In this document: positions 35,301 through 47,200 of the stretch, one piece after another
Position numbering within the stretch: the first letter of the stretch is position 1
How the letters are laid out: each line of letters opens with the position of its first letter
Assembly (NCBI GenBank): GCA_022813625.1
Contig: JAKLMB010000002.1
Span: 310,001-374,000 of the forward strand
Direction of reading: 5' to 3'
From: Aaosphaeria pasadenensis
Lineage: Eukaryota > Ascomycota > Dothideomycetes > Pleosporales
Length of the DNA: 64,000 nt
Translations under genes and position numbers: made by a program
Notes under the pieces: generated by a model
Database searches by the model: none
What the model was told of the DNA's origin: nothing
Seen by the model: only the letters and a program-made list of their open reading frames with translations

Positions 35301-38300
35301 GTTGCTGCGTATTGATTCGTGGATATCGTTACAGCAATGCGTGGACCCCATCAGAGTCGTGAGGGCGCCGATCGCGGTTCTCTTCTTGTTCTTTTGTTAT
35401 ACCACGTGTGTAACATTATCACTACCCACGAGAAAGACGAGATACTAGTGTATTGGTTCTATTATTGATCTTTACTATTCCTTTCCTGTACAAAAGAAGA
35501 AATATACGAAGTAGTAATGAAGAAAAAGAAAACATCACACAGATTCAAACATGAATGTAGATCTCTAATTCGGTACTCGCAAGACAAGCATTTGTCCAAC
35601 AAACCGCGGCTCAACTCGGAGCGTGCCGAACAGAATACGAGATGTGCAAGTCAGAGTGCCCGGAACATCAACACAGCAAACCAGGATGGAACATGACAAT
35701 TTCCATATTCTATCCCTCGCATGTTTTTCCATTTCCGTTCGCATGGACATTATCATCATCAAACTGCAATGATGTATCGGAATAATTAATTCCCCATTCC
35801 ACACGTCATGCCAACACCGTCCGATCACGCCAACGTGGTTCGACTCAGCGGCTCTGCTCCTCGTCTCTCGCGCGCTCCGTTCCGTCCTTGTCACCCAGCA
35901 CTGTGGTTACGGAAAATCAAACGCTCCATGCAATAACCATAATCTGAAAGTCGGAAAGAATAGGGGCAGCGGGTAAAGTCGGTCTTTGCTTTGATTAAAT
36001 GAATTGGCATCTGGGTTTATCCATTTTAATCCGTGTGTCACATTCCAGACAGAGTTCAGTTGAGGATATGGGGGGCTGTGGGACGTACGTCATTATGGAC
36101 TGACCACCGAACGACCGACTCTGCATGCATACACAACACAGTAGGTACTGTACATACACAGTACGTGCATGCATATCTGGGAAGCAAGAAAGACGAAGTG
36201 CACTTCTTTTTTCTAACCGTCGCGCCGGTCCGCCGGCGAGCGGTGCTAAGGGATCGGAAGAAAAAAAACCAGGGACTTGTCAATTGTGACTCTAAGGGCA
36301 ATTTTTTTCTTCTCCTCGCGATTGGGCATTGCACTGCTTTGTTGGAATCGGGAATTTTTTCTTCGCTGTCTGTATCACGAGCCTGAAGATAGTGCGGGAG
36401 TGTAGATCGTAGGAATCAATGCACGATCGCGATCTGATAAAAAAAGGCCAGAGAAGTCACGAGAAACAAGGAGACTAAGTTAGTGTCTTGTGTACGATGA
36501 GGGATGTCCTTGCTATTGACTGTTAGTGCTACTCGTACTTCGTAGCCTGAATCTTAGTTTCCAGCCAAGCTGAGGGAAGACACTATGTACGGATACGAAT
36601 GTCTGTTGGGCTGTTACGTGGGAATGGGATGAACCTTGATGGCAATTGACATGTTGAAACTAAAGGATCCACCGCGATGTTCTGACACGGGCGTTTGTTT
36701 CGGAAAAAGAAATGTTGTGGTAATTGTGGATTATGTGGATATCTTCTTCTAGAGGAAGGGGATTCGGGAATGTACACAGTGCATACATGGTCAGTGGGGA
36801 CACGTGCAGGCAGGACGATGATCATAAGGGGAGCTTAGCGTTGCTTCACCACGATTTCCAACCTGAGAGATATGGTGTGATTCGGAATCCGAGATGATGG
36901 ATGACGAGACTGTTACACTTCACGAAGAGAATTCGTACAGATAGGAGTCCACAACAACAAGCTCGATCTACATTGGTTCCACCACTCTGTTGCTGCATCC
37001 CTTTTGAGATCTACGTCTTCATGCCAGCTACGCTTGGTGTATCTGACACGCATCGCACATCAGTACATAGTGAAGTGACAATTGTCTACTCTGTAAGTGC
37101 TCTGCTTAGCTCCGATCGGAGAGGGAGGGATCTGGTCACAGGGACAGGACAGGGTAGCACCAAGTTCGTAAGCCATAGTGGTGAGATGGCGGGACGAGGC
37201 TGCGCCTAGGGGCGATGGCAGTCCTGGCTGCGGTAGGGAAGAATTTTCAATATGGACAACCGATAATATAGATGTTGGGATTATGGATTATGGATATGGG
37301 GAATCAATGTCGCGCAGGCAAAAGGAAAAAAACCAAAGGGAACCCTTAACGGAAAAAAAAAAGAAATGGGGTGACGCAACGCCACCAGAGCGACGATCTG
37401 GGGACAAGCGCGCCATGCTATGCCATCCTCTCAGAATACCTTCCCTTCAACGAGCAAAGTCGAAGAGTACAGAGTATTGGTGTCTTACCTTTAATCTCCT
37501 GATAGGACATGATACTGTTCCCTCCCTTTCTTCTCCTTCTCAAGACGGTGCCGATCGTCCCCACATGTCGATTGATGAAAAAACTCCGTACATGGAGTTG
37601 CATGGATGCCGACATGTCGCATCAAGCGACGATCCAAAGATGGCGTCGTTTCTGTTGCAAATCGCAACTCCAAGTCCCCCATCCCTAGAGTCCCATGTTC
37701 CACGTAGTGTACTAAGTACGTACATGCATTATTCCCATCACCGAACCCAAGTGTTGCCAAGGTCAGAGGAAGGAATAACCGTACCGCATGACGAAAGGGA
37801 AGGGGAGTCGTCGCGAGAGAGTGGGATGAGTGCTTTTTCCTGCTTTTTCCCCTTCGACTATTGCGCCAGTTCAGTTCGCGAGCTGGGGTTTGGGTTTGGG
37901 TGCGGGTGGTGGAGGGACTTGGGAGACTTGGGGGGACTGGGGAGGGGCGTGATGAGGGAATAAGCAGGGTGGACCCTGTCCAAGGTCGGGGTAAGTGTTG
38001 CGCCGCGAGTCGCGAGAGTCGGTTGGATTGGTTCTTTGTTCTTTTTGGCTGCGTCTCTCTTGTATCTCTCTGGTGAGTCGTCGTCTCTCACTGTCTGTGT
38101 GTCCGTTCGCAAAAGTTGCAAGGGTGGAAATGTGTCGTCGTCCAAGCAAAATACGCAAGTAAGCAACTTTGTGCGGGGAAAGCTGAGACTGCGGGCAATC
38201 AATCCTTCCACTGCCAGTCGAGAAGGCGTACGTACATGCTACGTCTTACTCTCTACCTCACCTATCGCTTTGTATCATCATGTCCGTTGGTACAGTAAGA

Positions 38301-38800
38301 TCTGTCCATTCCATGTAGGCTATTCTGTAGTGTCGACTATCACCGTCGTCAACATCAATGCAATCAATCATTCGGACCGCATCAGTTATGACGGAACATT
38401 TCGCAATCGGCAGATTGTATGAGCGAGTAAGCGGTTTCGAAATGAGAGAGAGTGGAGAGAGAGTAGGCCGAGAGACCGAGGACAGTACCCAGAGGAAGGG
38501 AAATGGTGTCCGTCGGATTGAGCAGGGGAATACATGTTCGTACATACGCAGTAGTTACTGTACATACGGGAGTACAGATGGAGACAAGACTGATGTATGA
38601 ATCTGTAAGTACCCACGCACCGTACAGTGTATTGGAATCTACTTGCATACATTCTAGTACGAGAACAGTTTAACCCTTCCCCTCTTTCTTCTTCACTTGA
38701 GTCTTCCCGTCAACTAATCACTCATCTTCACTCTCATGACTGCCTGCCTCCCTGGTTGCCTGCGTTGCTGCGGTTCGTTGCGTAGGTTAGTTGCGTATTC

Positions 38801-38822
38801 GTTGCGTGCGTGCGTGCGTGCA
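38801..38822. repeat. GTGC/TGCG microsatellite
   Basis: About five tandem tgcg units within a CT/TG-rich stretch. Confidence 0.7.
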
Positions 38823-39088
38823 TCGTGCATCTTGCATCTGCCGCGTCGTTGCATACTCGACGTCGTGGTGCTGGGAGACTGGCACACTAGGTCAACCCTC
38901 AAGGTCAAGTTCGGGGTCGCCTTTCCAACGTGGGGTCTTCCTCTGGCCTCTAACTACTCTGTACTGTGTACGTGGGGATTGGGTCTGCCGTTGGTCGTTC
39001 GTTCAATCCCTCGAAGCCTTGCCTTGACTTGCCTTTGCTTTGCATCTATCTCTTGCGCGGCCGTGAACACTCAGACTCTCGTATTCCA

Positions 39089-39126
39089 CCCCATTCCATC
39101 CATCCTTCCATCCATCTATCCGTCCA
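39089..39126. repeat. CCAT/CCATC microsatellite
   Basis: Imperfect repeats of ccat(c). A second cluster with a short CA run is at about 39202-39230. Confidence 0.7.
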
Positions 39127-39879
39127 TACAAACTACACACTACTTTGTGTGTGTACTGCACCACTGTCCATCCTGCGTGGTTATCTCACCTCACATACTC
39201 CACCCATCCATCCATCCACACACACACACATATTCCTCAAACCCTTAACCCTTTTTTGCCCCCCACACCACACCCTTTCCCCTCTCCATATGAGCATCCA
39301 TGATACGTAGATATCCGATATCTGAAAGCAGACCCTGAATAGGGACAAAGAGAGATAACCTCGAGAGACAGGGTCCTCGCCTATGTACCCTCCCGTCCAA
39401 GCATCTCGGGGGATAATGGTACCCGATCTTTGTATGTAGTTACTTGTACCTTTCTCTGGGTATCATGAACCTTCGTCATCAATGTATTATCATCCATTTG
39501 AAGACATATTTTCTTTTATTCCGAGTTGAACGGTGTGTACCAATATACCACTCCCTCAAAACCATATACCAAATCTATCTATTATCCATTATATCCTTCT
39601 CCTTGAATATATCCACCAAAGGTACTCCGTACACACATACAATATGACCGAACAAATGTCCGCCCGGTGTACATCCAAACAGATCCCCTTTTTGTTGAGA
39701 CGTACACCCATTGTAGATCCCTCCTCCTCCCCTTCAACAACCCATCATCCATCCCTCGGCACCCATCACCCATCACCCACCCATAACGCAAAAACAACGT
39801 TATCATGTCACACAAACCCATCACCTCCATGATCATCGTCATATGCAAAACAAAAAGTGATAAACGATATGTACGCATG

Positions 39880-39916
39880 TACGTATGAATGTATGTGTAT
39901 GTATGTGTATGTGTGC
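39880..39916. repeat. GTAT microsatellite
   Basis: Imperfect tandem gtat and gtgt units, about 37 bp. Confidence 0.7.
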
Positions 39917-40312
39917 GCCTGCCAGCCTAGTCAATCAAACTCATCCTCCCCTCTCCACCACCATGAGACAACCTTAGACAAGCAAAAGCCGAACAGCCAC
40001 AACTTGGACCCTGACCGATCCCATCCCATCCATGCAGAAGATTCAAGACATGCGTTATCGTTTGGTGGGTGGCGAATAAGTAAGTAGGGATTGCAAGAAA
40101 AAAAGTATTGGCAATGGGGGACAGGACAGGCTACAGGGTAAGGATTTTTTTCTTATGTTGGTAAGGCTTGAGAGAGAGGCAGAGACAGAGGACATGAGAG
40201 TAGGAGAGGAGATGGGGATTGGGGAACCGGCAGACACGGCAGTCGGAGTCGCGGTGGTCTGCCCCCACTTCCGTTCATTCATTCGCTCCAGGTGGCAGAG
40301 AGAGAATGGTTG

Positions 40313-40358
40313 GAAGGGAGGGAGAGGGAAGGAGGAGAGGAGAGGAGAGGAGAGGATG
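40313..40358. repeat. GGAGA purine tract
   Basis: A nearly pure purine run with tandem ggaga units on the plus strand. Such homopurine stretches can form triplex structures; no direct evidence of function. Confidence 0.7.
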
Positions 40359-41556
40359 AGACGAGATGGGAGGGGGCGAGTATCACGTGGGTACCCATCC
40401 ACACCACTAACACCACCACCAACACCACCACCACCCAACAGGCTGGGGAACGCTCGATGGCGACAGAGGGCGGGAAGGTGCCCTGCCTTAGTAGTCTGAG
40501 ACAAGCTCTGTAGGAGAGACATGGGGTCAACCCTCCCAACTCAGAACCGAAAACTCAAAACGTAGAAGTAGAACTTGAGATCTCAGGAGACGTCACGATA
40601 GGGTGAACACTAGGCTGGGCACAGGTGGTGAGGCGATTTCCCTTGTAGTCAAAGAGAAGGGAGACTGGTCACTGAGCGAAGATCTGAGAGACTTTGTTTT
40701 TGGTGGGCGCCAGTGAGCTGGCATTCATCCTTTGATTCGTGCAGACTCCTGCTGAGCAGGCAGCCGACTATCTGAGGTCGCAACCCGCGTATCGTTTTTT
40801 TCAACGAGTACGCGAGTGCTGGTGATATGTAGTAGAGTGAGGGGAATAAGAGACCATCGTGCTAATATGAAAAATGTGTCGTCCAGGCAAAAAAACAGAA
40901 AAACTGAGGGGGATATCCTTTCCATAGTAATGACCACCGCGGCCACTTTAGATGCAAACACATATGCCATGAGCCCCCCAAGCCAGGAAGGAAATTCCTC
41001 CTCGGGGGCTTCTTGATGATTTTTTTTTCGCCGGAAAAAGCAATAAACGTCGGCGCCAGCCAGTGTAAACCCAACACCTGGCAGTGATTGCTCCTAATAC
41101 ACAAAAAAAAGAGATGCTTGCACAAATTGATCCGCCGTAGCAGAGCGAAGCCATTGGGATGCATCCTGCATCCTCTCGGACAACGCATACAAAGGGGAAG
41201 GAAAACGAATAAGAAATACTTTTGGTACATCGCGCGCAACTAGGCCGCATGGAAGAAGGAAATCCGTGTGAATGTACAGTACGGCGGGATCGGAATGCCC
41301 GTCCACCGTAATGCAAGCAATGAAGAACTCCTCGAAGCGCCCCCGATGGATCGAGGGATGCCGGTAATGTGGTAGTAGCAGTAGCAGTAGTAGTTGTATG
41401 ACGATGAAGGTGACGAAAGGCTCCAGAAAACTCCTCTTTGCTAGTGCATTGATACTCCGTGATCGTCGTTATATGAGATGGTTATGATGATGCGAACTCC
41501 GTGTCATGATGTGCGATGAAGTGAATTGAGAACAAGGAAGATGTGGGCGGATTGGC

Positions 41557-42072
41557 CTAGTAGTTCATCCGCCTCTTCATGTCCCGCACCTGGTCGAATG
41601 ACCGCACGTAGCTGTTGAGTTGTTGAGCCGCCTGCATCGAGAGACCGGACGGGTTTTGCGAGGCTGCCGAGGACAGAGAAGATCGAGACGAAGAGGGGGA
41701 GAGACTTCGCTGGTGCTGGTGGCTTGAAGTTGTAGCAGCCGCTTGAGAGAAGTAAGAGCTCTGGGATTGGGGTTGTTGGTGGGTGTAGTTGGAGTAGTAG
41801 GTGTGGTGGTGAGGACTCGATGGCTCGATGAAGCCCTTTGATGTCGAGGGAGCCTTGTACGCGGAGAAGTTGACGGCAGGAGGTAGGTAGAAGCCGTTTG
41901 CCGAAGAAGTGGAAGAGGAAGCTGAAGAGGAGAGGTTTGTGGGAGAGGTAGGCTGTCCAGCCTTCTCGAGGTCAGCCAGGCGGCAGGCTTGAGAGCAGTA
42001 TGTTCCGCCCTCTGCTAGTTGCCTGTCACAAGAGAGGCAGAACTCGTGAGACCACTCCATTTGGGAAGCCAT
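41557..42072 (-). CDS. Ecl1-family (life-span regulatory factor) small zinc protein
   Basis: Small protein of the Ecl1 family, whose yeast members extend chronological lifespan and respond to nutrient (sulfur, zinc) limitation. Single exon of 171 residues starting at 42072 (begins MASQMEWSHEF). The N-terminus carries four cysteines, C12 and C15 in FCLSCDRQ and C26 and C30 in YCSQAC, a compact zinc-binding motif diagnostic of the family. The rest is Ser/Gln/His-rich and disordered, ending in a short conserved-looking helix (begins LNSYVRSFDQVRDMKRRM). The frame stays open upstream to about 42255 with an alternative ATG, but MASQMEW gives the motif at the expected distance. It sits alone in about 21 kb of non-coding DNA, suggesting large regulatory flanks. 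Family call rests mainly on the cysteine pattern and its position. Confidence 0.8.
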   Translation of the reverse strand: MASQMEWSHEFCLSCDRQLAEGGTYCSQACRLADLEKAGQPTSPTNLSSSASSSTSSANGFYLPPAVNFSAYKAPSTSKGFIEPSSPHHHTYYSNYTHQQPQSQSSYFSQAAATTSSHQHQRSLSPSSSRSSLSSAASQNPSGLSMQAAQQLNSYVRSFDQVRDMKRRMNY

Positions 42073-42590
42073 TTGAGCTGTGGTGGGATTATTGTGTTTG
42101 TTGTGAGGAGGTTGAAAGCTGTGTAAACCACTTGTCGAGAGCAGACGACAAGAAGGTTGTGGGTGTGGATATATATGGTTGGCGATGTAAGACGTAAGCT
42201 GGCGGCCACCTAGTGCAGTAGTATGTTTGATGGATTGAGGCGTAGTAGTGGTCAAGGCTGAGTGATGGTGAGGTGTGAAGAGGAAGTGGAAGTGAAGAGT
42301 GAAGAGGAAGTCAAGAGGGTTTAATAGAAAGTGAGAAGAGGAAGAGTCATTCGGGGGATGGATGAGTCTTGTATGAGAAGAGGAGAGTAGAGTAGAGTAG
42401 AGTTGAGGGATGGGCGGACGCTTTGTGGGGACGATGAACGGGAGCGGGCGATGAAGATTGACTTAAAGCGACGACGGCGCTCAGTCAGGCACAGACGACA
42501 GGCGGAAAAGAGGGGACGGACGAGCAGAGAGAGAGAGAGCGAAGAGAGGGGAGCAGGGGTGGTGTGGGAAAGGGAAGGCACGGACAAGCA

Positions 42591-42725
42591 GGTGCAGCAA
42601 GTGCAGGTGCAGGTGCAGGTGCATGGGAGGCATTGGAGGGTGGGAGGGCAAGTGCAAGTGCAGTGTGTGTGGGCAAAGGCAAGTGCAAGTGGGCAGGTGG
42701 GCAGGTGGGCAGGCAGGCAGGCAGA
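42591..42725. repeat. GTGCAG / GTGGGCAG repeat cluster
   Basis: Two adjoining clusters on the plus strand: tandem gtgcag units at 42591-42624 and ggcag/gtgggcag units at about 42650-42725. Both strands remain stop-free here over 80-130 codons because of the repeats, producing misleading ORFs. Confidence 0.75.
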
Positions 42726-42929
42726 CATTGGACAAACCTGATCCGACAGGGGACAGGGATCTTGTTCATGGAGGGGTGGGGACTCAAGAAAGAGCGCTAG
42801 AGGGAATGGGGATAGTGTAATGGTCTATTCCTCATTCAGTCTAACGTGGATCTACCCTGGCTGCCTGTACTTTCTGAATCTGATGATGCGATGATGGGGG
42901 GAATTGGAGTGATGCCATGGTGTGCTGTG

Positions 42930-42989
42930 TACTACTACTACTACTACTCCTACTAACCACTACTCCTACTACTACTACTACTACTACTA
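42930..42989. repeat. TAC (ACT) trinucleotide microsatellite
   Basis: About 60 bp of nearly pure tandem act/tac with a few interruptions (cctactaac). Confidence 0.85.
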
Positions 42990-43116
42990 GTCTAACCATT
43001 GGATTGGTGACTCTCTCTCGCTCTCTATTTTCTGAACAGCCGCCGTATCCACCCCCACCCATACTCTCTACAGCGTAGTTATTCCCTACACAGTATTCAC
43101 CCATTCCCTCACATAG

Positions 43117-43160
43117 TTACCCATACCCATACCATACCCATACCCATACCCATGCCCATC
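43117..43160. repeat. CCATAC/CCCATA hexanucleotide repeat
   Basis: About seven imperfect tandem cccata units. It is not the TTAGGG-type telomere repeat of filamentous fungi. Confidence 0.8.
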
Positions 43161-44252
43161 CCATATCAACTACTCGAACTACACCATCGTTCGTCCGTCC
43201 GTGATGCCATTTACAGACCAGAAGACGAGCGATATCAATCCACTTAAACAGATGATCTACTCCGTAAACCACTCATACTTGGACTTTGGCCTCATCAACA
43301 CCCGAATGATTCCATCAATGTCCGATGTACCCGTCTCCATAATTTCATCAGCTCTAAAAGACTAACTACTCATACTCTCCGTAACTACTCTCTAGCATCT
43401 ACTGTCTATTGCCTACTGTGACTGCACGAAACAGACACTCCCTCTGCTTCTCCATCCTCATTCGTCCCTCATGCCCAGAAACTGCTCACTCTCCTACATT
43501 TCAACATTTCAACATCTCATCATTTCCATTCCTCTCCTTACCTATCCTGTCGCTCACTAATTACTGTGTGCATGTGTACAAACTACAAAACATACATACC
43601 TACTTGTGAACACAGTCATGCGAAAATTCTCCACCCACGTCCCTCCGGTCTTAGTTGCTTGGATCAGCCCGTGGTCTCGCGATGTGCGCTGATGAACAGG
43701 CCGCAGCCAAGGTGCAATCCCCTTGTGACACACCTTTTCCTTCGCTCTATTCTATTTTATCCCCGAACACATTGTACGAGCGAGACTACGAGTTACGAAT
43801 AACCTAATTAGAGGCAAAGCAAACAACACTAGAGAAGAAATAGAGCACCGTGATCGCACACCATACCTCGTCATCTTCCATGCCATACCTAACTATAATT
43901 TATCATCACCATTTCCACCATCAGCATCATACCACTCCACTTCCAGCAACTATCCTCTCATGTTCCACCATGCCCACTTCTCTTCTAGTCTTACTCCAAT
44001 TTCAGAAAGAATGTTCTGCTCCCCTACTCGTAACCATAACTACCACTAACTAGTTACCGGATACATGACTTACATGCACATGCGCAATGCAATGATCAGT
44101 GATCACCCCAGCTCAACATCAAGATTGTGTACGCGCATACCGTCTACGTACTGGGTACAGACCACAGCGCAATCCATTGTTCGGTTTCTCAGGTTCCGTC
44201 AACCTCTCAGCATCACCTGCCATACCCTGTCCTGTTCTGTCTCGTTCAATAC

Positions 44253-44288
44253 TGTCCTATCCTATCCTATCCTGTCCTGTCCTGTCCC
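44253..44288. repeat. TCCTA/TCCTG pentanucleotide repeat
   Basis: Tandem tccta units switching to tcctg, about seven copies, with a clean boundary between the two variants. Confidence 0.8.
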
Positions 44289-47200
44289 TCCCTGCCCTGC
44301 GCCGGACGCTGACGGATGACCACCTTGCGAAATGTAGGTACCAACACTAGCCGCTTTCTTCGTGAACCCTCCCCCTACCAATTGCTCGAAACGGATCATG
44401 AAGATATCCGTTTCCTGCCCTCCTCCCTCCTTACCTTTTTTACTTCCAGTTAGTCTCTTCGCCTACGAGAGTCACAGATGATTTTTCTTCATGGTCATGG
44501 CTGTTCGTCTAGGGTCATCGTCAAGGGTCATGGGTGCATCTCTATTTCCGAACCACGCGGTCCTGCCTCTGATCCCCCCACACATCCTCATACACAATAA
44601 TACATGTTCACTTCTTCTCTAGGTAGTTATACAATACAAAACGCACAAGCGCTGTTGAGCCTAGAGGGAACAGACAGAATGCCATCTGGCATCTACATAC
44701 CGTGCCGTTCAGTTCCAGTGTACCTGGACGTTTCCAGGCTGCATAGTAATCAACCGTTGCCGCCGCTGTGCTGTTGCCTGCCTATCGCCCATTGTTCGAT
44801 GCTCAATGCTCGATGCTCGCCCTCGAAGCACAGCATACGCAACACAGCATCTAACTTGAACACCCACGACAATAATGCATAGACCCGACCGTTGTTCCGT
44901 GCAATTCTTGTGTTCCCTTCTCCCTCCACTACAGCGGCAATGGTATGGACTATGGTCCATGCCATGCTCCCATGGCATGACCCTCCCCGCACAATTGGCT
45001 GATCTCTGTCCGTCCGCTTAGGATACACAATGGCCAAAGCGACCTCAAGCGCTGGCTGAAGATAGCATAGCATGATCAGGGCTCTCCCTCCTGTCCTCCT
45101 CCTGAACGCACGAACGCAGGGGCATTCCGCCGTCAGACCAGTCTCAGCCCTGCAGCTGGTCCAAAACAGTACGTTCACCACGGTACGTACCGCTGCTGTG
45201 CCTCGCTCTTGGACGCAAACACCTGAACAGAAAAGTTTTTGGGGGCATGGGAGTTTACAACTCCGAAAGAGCAAGGACGCCACCAACCGCCCGCAAACCA
45301 CAGCGCGACGCAGCGCACAGCAGCGAGCGTTCTGGCCGTGGCCCTTCATCGGAGGAATGCTGTGCGGGCTGTGTGCTATTATTGCCGTTTGACTGTTTGA
45401 GCCCCGAACCCTCTTTGCCCAGCTCTGCTCTTGCCCACCTCGTGAGTTCGCTACGAATGGGTGGAATGCGGTCAAGCTTGTCTGCAACGAACGTCTCCAT
45501 CGGGCCCCGAATCGGTAGGGTCCGCGAACACCAACTCGTAATACACGTTCTAGGTACAGTACTACATCTAGACGTCGTCCCAGAAAGAGAAAATTCTCAA
45601 TGCTTGGTTCGATTGATTGCTTGAATCATCAATCGAAATGAATCTAGGTATGGATCTCTCGTCCCGCGCGTGTGTAGATATGCACAAACACTACTGCCTT
45701 GCATTTGCAATTAATCATACTTCACCAACAATTGCGAGTAGCAGCGGTAGTCATCATCGAGCACGCCTCTCATGCACGAAATCAAACATCGTCTCCGATG
45801 TTCATTAATTAGGAGCTGCAGTCAAAATGGATCCAACAGCGGAAGGGATCATCACTGCTACTTGACTGCCGCCCCAGTCTCGACGTCTCTCGACCGCGCC
45901 GCAATCTCTCAACAAACAATTCGTGAGGCAAAACATCAATCCACCGGGCGGTGTCGATGGCGATGGCGGCGTCGAGCGGCCACCACACGACGGCGAGGGC
46001 AATTGCAAAATTTCTCGCAGCGCGAATTATGTCAAGCAGATGCGATGCGGTGCATCAGAGGGTGTGTGTGCTTGGACGAGGGGGGTCTACTGGGCTCGCT
46101 TCTATCACCACCGAGCGCCTCTTCAGCTACATAGACACACGACTCCAATCAGGGGCGCGCAGACCGACCTGGACTCTCGCTTGACGGCAGGCTCTGAGTC
46201 TTGGGTGTGTGTGCTGGCGATGATGGTGGTGTTCGGCCAGAACGAAGAATGTCCAGAGAAGAGAAAAGAAAAGAAAAAGAGCTATTGATCGCATGCTCTT
46301 CTTTTTCCTTTTCCACCTGCTGAACTCCTGTTCGGACTCTGCACATCTTCGGCGCGCCCGCATCGCTTCGGAACTCTCACCCTGCGGCAGGCTTTAGGAG
46401 TTACCTAGGACATAGGTAGGTAGCGTCGCAAGAAGCGCTGGATCCTTTTCAATCAACCTCCATATTCCCAACAAGGTCTCTCATCGCACATCTATTACCT
46501 TGTTGGAATTGAGCGAATCCCATGAATAGCAAGCGAGACAGGAGCTTCGTGCTCCCGCTCCCAAGCTCCCGAGCTCTTGAGCTCCAAGCTCCATTTGGAA
46601 TTTCCCCTCTCTCTATTGCAGGACGAGCAACGAGCGACGGGCAGGCGAAATGCGAAATTCCCCCCCTCTCATGCTGCATGCAATGTGCATGATCATTGCA
46701 TGCCATGGCATCCCATACCATACCATGGCATCCCATCCATTGCCCATCATCCATGCGCTTCCCCCTCACTGTTCGCTTCGCGTATTATTGGGTGTGGGGA
46801 TCACACGCCTGGAGATGGTGACTTGCATATCGAGGACTTCAGCATCTGAGCATCTCAGCATGGCGCATTCACCAATAGAGTGCCAGCAACTCCCTCTCAT
46901 TCGTCTAACTGTCCCAATCAGACGAACCGAACGGGACTGAACGAGCCATGGGCTGGGATGGCACGGTCTGTGGGTGCGCGCGTGCACTGGCCGCATCATA
47001 CAAGGATTCCAATCCTCAATTTCCTAATTCTTGCATTTCGCAAGTTCGTCTGTATTACGAGTAACTGCTTGTAGGTAGTAGACTCTAGAGTGGTAGACAA
47101 GGTTCACTCTCTACTCTATCTCTCTGCTGCCTCTCTCTTGATTGAGATGATCATGGATCATGTTCATTTACCCCCACGTTGCTTTTTCCTTTCCCCCTTG

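Larger units (their letters stand above)
29367..41556. other. 12-kb gene-poor region, left of the Ecl1 gene
   Basis: No conserved gene was recognised. 29.4-32 kb is A/T-leaning and full of stops in all frames. 32.3-34.7 kb has short coding-like frames on the minus strand (see findings) but nothing assignable. 35-41.5 kb is low-complexity, with CT, CCAT, GTAT and GGAGA tracts and poly-A or poly-T runs. An ORF of 261 codons at 37178-37963 begins with GTG and is compositionally unlike the genes here. No transposase, reverse transcriptase, terminal repeat, tRNA or rRNA was identified. The right part could hold a long 3' UTR of the Ecl1 gene. Confidence 0.5.

Noticed and set aside
37178..37963. 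261-codon ORF
   Set aside because: Starts with GTG, low-complexity, no family motif, no splice or context support.
42321..42800. Several 80-135-codon ORFs on both strands
   Set aside because: Produced by GTGCAG/GGCAG and GA repeats, which lack stops in many frames.
43117..43160. Possible telomere-like repeat
   Set aside because: Unit is CCCATA, not the TTAGGG/CCCTAA of filamentous fungi, and it is internal.
44750..45487. 245-codon minus-strand ORF
   Set aside because: Cys/Arg-rich with no recognisable domain; overlapping frames are open on the opposite strand too.
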